Source: Magnetococcales bacterium WMHbinv6 (GTDB lineage Bacteria > Pseudomonadota > Magnetococcia > Magnetococcales > Magnetaquicoccaceae). From it: a stretch of 64,000 nucleotides of DNA. Position numbers and translations under genes: made by a program. The stretch spans positions 124,001 through 188,000 of the forward strand of contig PDZV01000001.1 in NCBI GenBank assembly GCA_002753135.1. The letters are read 5' to 3'. This document shows, one piece after another, positions 28,679 to 35,988 of this stretch (positions are counted from its first letter, which is position 1; each line of letters opens with the position of its first letter). Below the pieces are notes generated by a model. That model made no database searches. It saw only the letters and a program-made list of their open reading frames with translations, and had not been told where the DNA came from.

Positions 28679-29455
28679 ATGATGCTGGAAGCGGTCCGAT
28701 TACATGATTGGTACAACTCCCCACAAGGGCAAACCGTAGTCGATCTGATCGGAAACAGTATGGTGCAATGGTTGAATGTCAACCACCCCACCATGCAACT
28801 TTTGGGGCTTGGCTATACCCAGCCCTATCTGGATCGCTTTGTCCACTCGTTGACGACCCAGCAATGCGCTCTGCCGTTGGCGGCCTCTCCTGCCGAAATG
28901 GGCGTTATCCCCTGGCCCAGCAGCCAAGCCAACCGCATTGCGCAAGTGCGACCAGACGCCCTCCCTTTTGCCGACACCCAATTCAACCAGGTGCTGATGG
29001 TTCATTTTCTGGAGAGCTGCGATTCTCCTCAAGGGGCCCTGCGCGAAACCTGGCGTATCCTTACCCCTGGTGGACGCTTGCTGATCGTGGTGCCCAATCG
29101 TGGTGGTCTGTGGGCCCGACGCGATACCACCCCTTTTGGCTGGGGTCGCCCTTACTCTCCGGGCCAACTGGCTGAGCTGTTGACCGATTCCCTTTTTATT
29201 CCCCGGCAATCCCGCTTCGCACTCTTTATGCCACCCGTGGGCAAACGCTATTTTCCGCAAGCCGCCCCCGCTTGGGAAAAAGCGGGCGATCGTTGGTTTG
29301 CCCCGTTGGGGGGGGTCATTCTATGCGAAGCGGAAAAGGTCGTCTATGCCTTGACACCACTGGCCAAACAATCGGCCCGTCGCACCCTGCAGCGCCCGTT
29401 GTCGCAAGGGTTGGCACCCCGCTTCCACAACGACAGCGCCGAACCGACACCATGA
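28679..29455 (+). CDS. Class I SAM-dependent methyltransferase
   Basis: 258 residues of the Methyltransf_11-like group commonly found divergent from gloB. LLGLGYTQPYL stands where motif I should be, DALPFADTQFNQVLMVHFLES is the acidic motif and following strand, and LTPGGRLLIVVPNRGGLWARRDTTPFGWGRPYS is the post-III region. The family's substrate is not known. Its stop overlaps the xerD start codon by ATGA, so the two are translationally coupled. The true start may be either of the two adjacent ATGs at 28679/28682. Confidence 0.85.
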   Translation: MMLEAVRLHDWYNSPQGQTVVDLIGNSMVQWLNVNHPTMQLLGLGYTQPYLDRFVHSLTTQQCALPLAASPAEMGVIPWPSSQANRIAQVRPDALPFADTQFNQVLMVHFLESCDSPQGALRETWRILTPGGRLLIVVPNRGGLWARRDTTPFGWGRPYSPGQLAELLTDSLFIPRQSRFALFMPPVGKRYFPQAAPAWEKAGDRWFAPLGGVILCEAEKVVYALTPLAKQSARRTLQRPLSQGLAPRFHNDSAEPTP

Positions 29456-30357
29456 CCATGCAAGATTCCGACCTGATTGCCTCGTTTCTCGATGATCTGC
29501 TGGTAGAAGAGGGGTTAGCCGATAACACCCTCGAAGCCTACCGGCTCGACCTGAACGATTTGTCCACCTTTCTGGCGCAACAGGCAAATCCTGCCACCAC
29601 CCTGTTGACCATGACGCCGGAAGATTTGGCCAACTATATGGAGCAACTCTATAGTCGGAACCTGACCGCCACCACCGTCGCTCGCAAAATGTCGGCCATT
29701 CGCCACTTTTGCCGCCACCTGTTGGTGACCGAACAGCGACTGGATGATCCGACCCGCTTGTTGCAACTGCCGAAAATTCGTCGCCCTCTGCCGAAAATTT
29801 TCGATGAACAGGAGGTGGAAGCGTTGTTGGCCGCCCCGGAGCAAACCACCGAATTGGGTTTGCGTGATGCCGCCATGCTGGAACTGCTCTATGCGACCGG
29901 ATTACGTGTCTCCGAACTGGTCAATTTGAGTACAGACAGCCTGGACGATCAGGCGGGCATCATTCGGGTGATCGGCAAAGGCAACAAAGAGCGACTGATT
30001 CCGGTTGGTGAAGTGGCCCGTGAACGGGTGGCCCATTATCGACAGGCCGCCCGCCCCCTGCTGCTGGCCGGGCGCAATACGACGGCTTTGTTTGTCACCG
30101 CCCGCGGAGGGGCGATGACACGGCAAAATTTTTGGTTTCTCATCCGCCGTCACGCCATGATGGCCGGCATCCGCAAAACCATTTCACCCCATTTGTTACG
30201 ACACTCTTTTGCCGTGCATCTCTTGAACCATGACGCCGATCTGCGTGCCATCCAAATGATGCTGGGACACGCCGATATTTCCACGACCGAAATTTACACC
30301 CACATCTCCAAAGTGCGCATGAAGCAGGTCTATAACCGCTACCATCCGCGAGCCTGA
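29452..30357 (+). CDS. xerD: Site-specific tyrosine recombinase XerD
   Basis: 301 residues. N-terminal SAM-like core-binding domain (FLDDLLVEEGLADNTLEAYRLDL) and C-terminal catalytic domain with the full set R-K-H-R-H-Y: ATGLRVSEL, GKGNKERLIP, HLLRHSFAVHLL, LGHADISTTEIYTH. The C-terminus ending YHPRA and the segment LLNHDADLRAIQMMLGH are XerD-like rather than XerC-like. Together with XerC it resolves chromosome dimers at dif. The ATG at 29452 overlaps the previous stop by 4 bases. No dif-like site was recognised in the window. Confidence 0.92.
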   Translation: MTMQDSDLIASFLDDLLVEEGLADNTLEAYRLDLNDLSTFLAQQANPATTLLTMTPEDLANYMEQLYSRNLTATTVARKMSAIRHFCRHLLVTEQRLDDPTRLLQLPKIRRPLPKIFDEQEVEALLAAPEQTTELGLRDAAMLELLYATGLRVSELVNLSTDSLDDQAGIIRVIGKGNKERLIPVGEVARERVAHYRQAARPLLLAGRNTTALFVTARGGAMTRQNFWFLIRRHAMMAGIRKTISPHLLRHSFAVHLLNHDADLRAIQMMLGHADISTTEIYTHISKVRMKQVYNRYHPRA

Positions 30358-30359
30358 AC

Positions 30360-31400
30360 ATGACCCCTTCGGCCCCCTCTTCCCTGCCGTCCGGCAGTTC
30401 GGCAGCCCGCCTGCTCAATGGGATCAAACTGGCCTTCGGGCTGCTGGTCGCTCTTCCTTTTCTGCTTCTCTTGTTGCCTCTCTGGTTTCTCTATCGGTGG
30501 CATGAGCGAAAAAACGGCCAAGCAGATCCAGAAGCGCCCTGGCGGATTTTGTGGAACGCCTTATCCGGCAAACGGGACGAGCAAGAGTGGTTTACGCTGC
30601 CAGCCACGCCTGACAAAACAGGCCATTCCATGCTTACCCCTCTGCCTGGAGCAGCCGTTGCAGCTGCTCCGGGCACTTTGGCCCTGTTGACCGGGGGCAG
30701 CAGTCGTTTGGGCAACCTGATCGGAGCCGATTTGGCACGGCAAGGATACCGGGTTATCGTCACCTATTACCGCTCAGCAGAACGGGCCGCCGCACTGGTG
30801 GAGCAGATAACGGCTCAAGGGGGTGAAGCCTATCCCTTTTCCCTCGATCAAAGCGACCCGGAACAGGTGGAACAGGCCCTGTCACGCATTGAAGAGCGCT
30901 GGGGCACGCCACGACTGCTGATCAATAATGCCTCTCTTTTTCAAGCGACCCCGTTACAGACGGTTGACTGGCCAACCCTGGAACGGTTGCTGCGCATCAA
31001 TCTGCATGCCCCTTTGTGGCTCTCCATCGCTCTGGGAAGGCGTCTATACACCCTGGCAGAAGCGGGAGAAACGGGCGGACAGATTATTCAACTGTGTGAC
31101 ATCTGGGGAGAACGACCCTTGGCAGCCCATACCGTTTACAGTACCGGCAAGGCAGGTTTGATCATGGCAACCCGTTCGCTGGCCCGGGAACTGGCCCCCC
31201 TGGTGCGGGTCAACGGCATTGCTCCCGGCGCGGTGATGGGCGATGCCGACGATCCCGGCTGGCAAACGCTGTTGCGCCACACCCCTCTGGCGCAACAGGC
31301 TGCTCCTCATGCCATCCTGCATGCCATTCGTTATCTGTTGCAAGCCTCTTTTGTTACCGGCGAAATTCTTCATGTCGACGGAGGACGCCGTTTGCATTGA
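30360..31400 (+). CDS. Membrane-anchored short-chain dehydrogenase, pteridine-reductase-like
   Basis: 346 residues. The first 90 residues carry one membrane helix (about 22-45, AFGLLVALPFLLLLLPLWFLY) and a charged linker. The rest is an SDR domain: TGGSSRLGNLIGADLARQG cofactor loop, LINNASLF, and the active-site Tyr and Lys in YSTGKAGL preceded by LCDIWGERPL, a pattern of pteridine/dihydromonapterin reductases. It ends VTGEILHVDGGRRLH, typical of the family. NADPH-dependent pterin reduction is likely. The membrane anchor is unusual for this family. It begins 2 bases after xerD and probably shares its transcript. Confidence 0.83.
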   Translation: MTPSAPSSLPSGSSAARLLNGIKLAFGLLVALPFLLLLLPLWFLYRWHERKNGQADPEAPWRILWNALSGKRDEQEWFTLPATPDKTGHSMLTPLPGAAVAAAPGTLALLTGGSSRLGNLIGADLARQGYRVIVTYYRSAERAAALVEQITAQGGEAYPFSLDQSDPEQVEQALSRIEERWGTPRLLINNASLFQATPLQTVDWPTLERLLRINLHAPLWLSIALGRRLYTLAEAGETGGQIIQLCDIWGERPLAAHTVYSTGKAGLIMATRSLARELAPLVRVNGIAPGAVMGDADDPGWQTLLRHTPLAQQAAPHAILHAIRYLLQASFVTGEILHVDGGRRLH

Positions 31401-31477
31401 CAGCTTCTGCTTCCGCGCTTTACGGTGTAACCTGTCGGCGTATTGTTCTGTTATCTTGCACGTGTTGGAGAGTTGCC

Positions 31478-31600
31478 ATGAACCGCAAGAGGTCCAAACC
31501 TCGCACCAACGGACAACCCATGCCCTACTGTTCTCTCTGCTGCCTGCCAGCGCCTGGCAACAACCTCTGTCGGAACCCATCTCCCCGTGCCGAACACTGA
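31478..31600 (+). CDS. Possible 40-residue Cys-rich leader peptide before rarA
   Basis: An ATG at 31478 has GGAGAG five bases upstream, one of the better ribosome sites of the region. It encodes 40 residues, basic at the N-terminus (MNRKRSKPRTNG) with four cysteines in CSLCC...LC. The stop overlaps the rarA GTG start by 14 bases, which could couple translation. No homologue is recognised, and a chance reading frame cannot be excluded. Confidence 0.35.
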   Translation: MNRKRSKPRTNGQPMPYCSLCCLPAPGNNLCRNPSPRAEH

Positions 31601-32936
31601 TCCGCTCTGCCGGGAGTCGCCCCGGCGCGTTGCACACAGGCCGTTGGCTGAACGCATGCGCCCGGTTGCGATGGAGGAACTGCTTGGGCAGGGGCATCTG
31701 ATCGGTCCGGATCGTTTGTTGACGCGGGCTTTGGCGGAGCGACAGCTGCCGTCGATGATTTTTTGGGGACCACCCGGTTGTGGCAAAACCACCCTGGCCC
31801 GTCTGTTGGCCAACCAGTGTCAACTGCCATTCACAGCCATGTCTGCCGTCTTTTCTGGTGTCAAAGAGGTGCGGGCAGTGGTGGATGAGGCCCGACAGCG
31901 TCACCACAACGGGCTGGGCAGCACCATCCTGTTCATGGATGAAATTCACCGCTTCAACAAGGCACAGCAGGATGCGTTTTTGCCTACGGTGGAGGATGGC
32001 ACGATTATTTTGCTCGGTGCCACGACAGAAAATCCCTCCTTTGAACTCAATGGTGCCCTGCTTTCCCGCTGCCGGGTGGTGGTGTTACAAAGTTTGCAGG
32101 AGAGCGATTTATTGCTTTTGCTGCAACGGGCACTGCAAGACCCGCACCGCGGTTACGGTCACGCTGCCATCTCGCTGAGCGAGGGTTTGTTGCCCTCTTT
32201 GGCGGCTGCGGCACAAGGGGATGCCCGTTATGCGCTCAACCTGCTGGAAACATTGGTAACAGTCAGCGGGGTACTGGATGCGCCGCGCACCCTCAACGAG
32301 GGGGATTTGCAGCACACTCTGCAACAGCGAGCGGTTCTCTACGACAAAAGCGGAGAGGAACATTACAATCTGATCTCCGCCTTGCACAAATCGCTGCGCG
32401 GCTCTGATGTGGATGCCGCACTCTATTGGTTGGCCCGCATGCTGACCGGCGGTGAAGATGGTCTGTATGTGGCGCGTCGCTTGGTCCGTTTTGCTTCGGA
32501 AGATGTGGGCAATGCCGATCCGCAGGCGCTGGCGGTGACCTTGCAGGCCCGAGATGCCTACCATTTTCTCGGCCCGCCGGAAGGGGAACTGGCCTTGGCC
32601 CAGGCGGTCGTCTATTTGGCCACTGCCCCGAAGAGCAACACCATTTATCGCGCCTATCAAGCCGCGCAACAGGCAGCCCGGCAAAGCGGCCACCTGCCCC
32701 CGCCTCTGCACATCCGCAACGCCCCCACCCGTCTGATGAAAGAGCTGGGCTACGGGGCCGACTACCGCTACCCGCACGATTATGAAAACGGTTTCGTTGC
32801 CGAGACATATCTGCCGGAACCCTTACGCGGACAACGTTTCTACCAACCGGTGGAACGGGGTTTTGAACGGGAAATCAGCAAACGACTCGCCTATTGGCAG
32901 CGCCTGCGACAGCAGACGGCAGAAAAATTGTCCTGA
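31587..32936 (+). CDS. rarA: Replication-associated recombination protein A (RarA/MgsA)
   Basis: 449 residues, clamp-loader-like AAA+ ATPase acting at stalled forks. PLAERMRP...LLGQGHLIGP at the N-terminus, Walker A GPPGCGKTT, Walker B FMDEIHRFNKAQQD, sensor 1 GATTENPSFELN, and the conserved tetramerisation C-terminus (LKELGYGADYRYPHDYENGF-like). GTG at 31587 is the best supported start upstream of the conserved PLAERMRP; an ATG at 31656 would cut into it. It lies 186 bases after the SDR gene. Confidence 0.95.
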   Translation: MPNTDPLCRESPRRVAHRPLAERMRPVAMEELLGQGHLIGPDRLLTRALAERQLPSMIFWGPPGCGKTTLARLLANQCQLPFTAMSAVFSGVKEVRAVVDEARQRHHNGLGSTILFMDEIHRFNKAQQDAFLPTVEDGTIILLGATTENPSFELNGALLSRCRVVVLQSLQESDLLLLLQRALQDPHRGYGHAAISLSEGLLPSLAAAAQGDARYALNLLETLVTVSGVLDAPRTLNEGDLQHTLQQRAVLYDKSGEEHYNLISALHKSLRGSDVDAALYWLARMLTGGEDGLYVARRLVRFASEDVGNADPQALAVTLQARDAYHFLGPPEGELALAQAVVYLATAPKSNTIYRAYQAAQQAARQSGHLPPPLHIRNAPTRLMKELGYGADYRYPHDYENGFVAETYLPEPLRGQRFYQPVERGFEREISKRLAYWQRLRQQTAEKLS

Positions 32937-32990
32937 GATTGGCCCGGCAATCCAACCGTTGCAATCCGGTATTATCTTTCAGGCTTTTGC

Positions 32991-33019
32991 TTGACGAAAC
33001 AAGGGATTCAGTGTAGTTT
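32991..33019 (+). promoter_or_regulatory. Candidate sigma-70 promoter of the carbonic anhydrase gene
   Basis: TTGACG at 32991-32996 and TAGTTT at 33014-33019 are separated by 17 bases, 60 bases upstream of the start codon at 33080. Confidence 0.45.
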
Positions 33020-33079
33020 TCCCAGGATTTTTTCTTACGTTCCCTCCATCGATTTTATCCCTTAGAGGAGTTTGATCGT

Positions 33080-34165
33080 ATGTGTGATTCTCCTGTTATT
33101 TCCCGCCGTTTGCTCCTGTCCGGCTTGGCGGTCGGCTTTGGGGCTTTGGTGCTGCCAAAACTGCCGTGGATAAGCGAGGCCGCTGCTTCCGGTGCTGCCT
33201 CCTCTGTGACGCCAGAGCAGGCCCTGCAATGGTTGAAGGAAGGCAATGCCCGTTTCACCTCTGGCAAAGTGCAAACCCCCAACCTGACCCCGCAGCGGAT
33301 TGCCGAAACCTTCTCCAAGGGTCAACACCCCTTTGCCACTCTGATCTCCTGCTCTGACTCCCGGGTACCTGTGGAACACATTTTCGATCGGGGCATCGGG
33401 GATCTGTTTGTGATCCGGGTCGCGGGTAATGTGGCAGATACCGACGAAATCGGTACCGCAGAATATGGTGCCGGCCATTTGATGACCCCGTTGCTGGTGG
33501 TGGTTGGTCACACCAAATGCGGTGCGGTGACCGCCGTGGTCAAAGGAGATCAAGTGGGCGGCAGCATTCCACAACTGGTCGATAACATTGTGCCCGCTGC
33601 CACACGTTCCAAGGCCAAAGGGTTGAGCGGTGAGGCCCTGATTGTCGATGCCATCCGGGAAAACGTCTATCAATCATTGCAAGATTTGCGTGAACACAGC
33701 GAAGAGTTGAGCCATCTGGAACAGCACGGCAAGTTGAAGATGGTCGGTGCCCTCTACCACATCGAAGATGGCTCCGTTGAGTGGTTGCCAGAGCGCGTAC
33801 CGTCTGCTGCCGCCAGTGCAGCGCGTGATGCCGTGGAACAAGCGGTCTATGCCTGGGCCACCGCCTGGTCAGCCGGTAAAGTGGACAACTATCTGGCCTG
33901 CTACTCCCCACGCTTCCACGCCACAGGCTTTGCCGGGCGCAAGGCATGGGAAGCCCAGCGCCGGAAAACCATTCAATCTGCCGGCTCCATCACCATCACC
34001 ATTGAACAGTTGCAAATCACCCTGCAGGATGCCTCCCAGGCCACGGCAACCTTCCTGCAAGGTTATCGCGGCAAATCCTACCAGGATAAGGTCAAAAAAA
34101 GCCTTGCTTTGCAACAGGAAGGAGGCAAATGGAAAATTGTTCGGGAAGAGAGCGGTAAAGCCTGA
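33080..34165 (+). CDS. Exported beta-carbonic anhydrase fused to an NTF2-like domain
   Basis: 361 residues. A twin-arginine signal (SRRLLLSGLAVGFGALVL, then a small-residue region) marks Tat export. Residues 40-230 are a beta-class carbonic anhydrase: zinc ligands in ISCSDSRVP (Cys, Asp/Arg pair) and GHTKCGAV (His, Cys). Residues 240-361 look like an NTF2/SnoaL-type domain (VYAWATAWSAGKVDNYLACYSPRF, ending with a WKIVREE strand), a module usually found alone or on L,D-transpeptidases. The enzyme interconverts CO2 and bicarbonate, here in the periplasm. AGAGGAG nine bases before the ATG supports the start. The C-terminal fusion partner is unusual and its ligand unknown. Confidence 0.9.
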   Translation: MCDSPVISRRLLLSGLAVGFGALVLPKLPWISEAAASGAASSVTPEQALQWLKEGNARFTSGKVQTPNLTPQRIAETFSKGQHPFATLISCSDSRVPVEHIFDRGIGDLFVIRVAGNVADTDEIGTAEYGAGHLMTPLLVVVGHTKCGAVTAVVKGDQVGGSIPQLVDNIVPAATRSKAKGLSGEALIVDAIRENVYQSLQDLREHSEELSHLEQHGKLKMVGALYHIEDGSVEWLPERVPSAAASAARDAVEQAVYAWATAWSAGKVDNYLACYSPRFHATGFAGRKAWEAQRRKTIQSAGSITITIEQLQITLQDASQATATFLQGYRGKSYQDKVKKSLALQQEGGKWKIVREESGKA

Positions 34166-34273
34166 TCGGTTTGTTTGTCCGGCCTGATTGTTTCCAGGGC
34201 CTGCCAGTGGCAGGCCCTGGCCGCGCCACCCAAATGGCCCCATGCGCTTCAATTAACCAGCAGTACGGATACC

Positions 34274-35242
34274 ATGACCAGCCATCCCACCTTTCTGCAT
34301 ACCATCCGCCCCTTTTTACAGCAGGATCAACTGACCAGTAACCGATTGGAGATCGTGCAGCTCAACCTGGGCCCGCGATGCAATCTGGAGTGTCGGCATT
34401 GCCATTTGGCGGCATCGCCCCGACGTTCGGAGAGCATGAGCTGGCCGGTCATAGAGCAGGCTTTGCAGCTGGTTGCCGCCAGCGGTTGTCAGGAGGTCGA
34501 TTTGACGGGAGGCGCGCCGGAATACCACCCGCACTTACGACCCTTGATCGAAAAAGTGTCAGCGATGGGCGTACGCATCCAGTTGCGCAGCAATCTGGCG
34601 GTATTGATGGAGCCGCAACAGCACGATCTTGCCGCTTTTCTGTGTCAGCACCGGGTGGCGCTGACCGCTTCGTTGCCTTGTTATCTGCAACAAAATGTCG
34701 ACAGTCAGCGAGGGGATGGCGTTTACCAACAGGCAGTCGCCGCCTTGCAACATCTCAACAGCCTGGGCTATGGCATGCTGCCGGAACTGCCGTTAAATCT
34801 GGTTTATAATCCGGGCAGAGCAGTTCTTCCTCCCAATCAGGCCCGCCTGGAACAGGATTACCGCCTTGCTTTGCGGCAAAGTCATGGCATTGCATTTCAT
34901 CGTCTGTTCACCCTGACCAATATGCCGATCGGACGCTTTTTGGCCGACTTGCGCCGCACGGGTCAGGAAGAGCATTACGGGCAACTGCTGCGCGACAGCT
35001 TCAATCCAGCCACCCTGGAACCATTGATGTGCCGTAAACAGATCACCATCCGCTGGGATGGAACTCTGTTTGATTGTGATTTCAATCTGGCCCTGGGCTG
35101 GCAGGCAACCCTGCCGCAAACCACCCCCATGCCGGTCTATGATCCCGTGCAGATCAGCCAACGACCGATTGTCACCGGCAACCACTGCTTTGCCTGTACT
35201 GCCGGGTGTGGCTCCTCGTGTGGTGGCGCATTGGCTGCCTGA
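34274..35242 (+). CDS. arsS: Arsenosugar biosynthesis radical SAM protein ArsS
   Basis: 322 residues. Radical SAM CxxxCxxC written CNLECRHCH in LNLGPRCNLE, GG motif DLTGGAPEYHPHL, and a C-terminal Cys-rich domain (MCRKQITIRWDGTLFDCDFN, then CFACTAGCGSSCGG) matching the ArsS family (TIGR04167). In arsenosugar-forming bacteria ArsS adds 5'-deoxyadenosine to dimethylarsinous acid. ArsM is not adjacent, so the arsenic role is by family only. The ATG at 34274 begins near the conserved TFLHTI; ribosome site weak. A membrane protein of the TVP38 family starts 10 bases after it, a frequent neighbour. Confidence 0.88.
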   Translation: MTSHPTFLHTIRPFLQQDQLTSNRLEIVQLNLGPRCNLECRHCHLAASPRRSESMSWPVIEQALQLVAASGCQEVDLTGGAPEYHPHLRPLIEKVSAMGVRIQLRSNLAVLMEPQQHDLAAFLCQHRVALTASLPCYLQQNVDSQRGDGVYQQAVAALQHLNSLGYGMLPELPLNLVYNPGRAVLPPNQARLEQDYRLALRQSHGIAFHRLFTLTNMPIGRFLADLRRTGQEEHYGQLLRDSFNPATLEPLMCRKQITIRWDGTLFDCDFNLALGWQATLPQTTPMPVYDPVQISQRPIVTGNHCFACTAGCGSSCGGALAA

Positions 35243-35252
35243 CAACAGAGCC

Positions 35253-35933
35253 ATGAAACACCCTTTCCAGGTTTTTGCCTTGATCCTGTTCCTGGTACTG
35301 ATCGGCTGGCCGTTGCAGCAGATATTGACCCTGGATAATCTTAAGGCTGTCTACCACGAACTGGAAGCCTGGCATCATCAACAACCGGTTTGGTCAGCTC
35401 TGCTGTTTTTTGTCACCTATCTGAGCATGGTTGCTTTGTCGTTGCCGGGTCTGACACTGCTGATGTTAACCGGTGGTGCGTTGTTTGGCCTGACTCTGGG
35501 CACGGTTTTGGTCTCTTTTGCCGCCAGTATCGGTTCCACTCTGGCCTTTTTATTGTCACGTCACCTGTTGCATGATTGGGTGCAGGCACGTTGGGGTGAA
35601 CGGTTAACGACCATCCAAAACGGCTTTGCCCGCGATGGTACCATCTATCTGTTGACCTTGCGCCTGTTGCCGGTCATTCCATCCTTTCTGGTCAACCTGT
35701 TGATGGGATTGACTCCCATTCCGGTACGAACGTTTTACTGGGTCAGCCAGGTGGGTATGTTGGCTGCCACGCTGCTCTATGTGCAAGCAGGCACCCAACT
35801 GACGCAACTCAACCAGCCATCGGATATTCTTTCGCCTGAGCTTTTTGTTGCCCTGTTGTTGCTGGCGTTGTTGCCTGTGCTTGCCAATGTGTTGTTGAAG
35901 CGATATAAACAATACCATACAAATGTTGCATAA
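35253..35933 (+). CDS. TVP38/TMEM64-family membrane protein
   Basis: 226 residues with about six hydrophobic segments, of the VTT/SNARE-associated (DedA-related) group. The family core GLTLLMLTGGALFGLTLGTVLVSFAASIGSTLAFLLSRHL and the later LTLRLLPVIPSFLVNLLMGLTPI (re-entrant loop region) are evident. DedA-like proteins are thought to move lipids or take part in membrane homeostasis. It begins 10 bases after arsS and is probably cotranscribed; the link to arsenic is not understood. Confidence 0.88.
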   Translation: MKHPFQVFALILFLVLIGWPLQQILTLDNLKAVYHELEAWHHQQPVWSALLFFVTYLSMVALSLPGLTLLMLTGGALFGLTLGTVLVSFAASIGSTLAFLLSRHLLHDWVQARWGERLTTIQNGFARDGTIYLLTLRLLPVIPSFLVNLLMGLTPIPVRTFYWVSQVGMLAATLLYVQAGTQLTQLNQPSDILSPELFVALLLLALLPVLANVLLKRYKQYHTNVA

Positions 35934-35988
35934 CAGCTTGTAAATCACTTGCTTGTTATGGTGATTTCCGGCCTTTTCGGGAGAGAGC

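Noticed and set aside
29452-30357. Possible dif site near xerD
   Set aside because: No sequence with paired XerC/XerD-type arms was recognised in the window.
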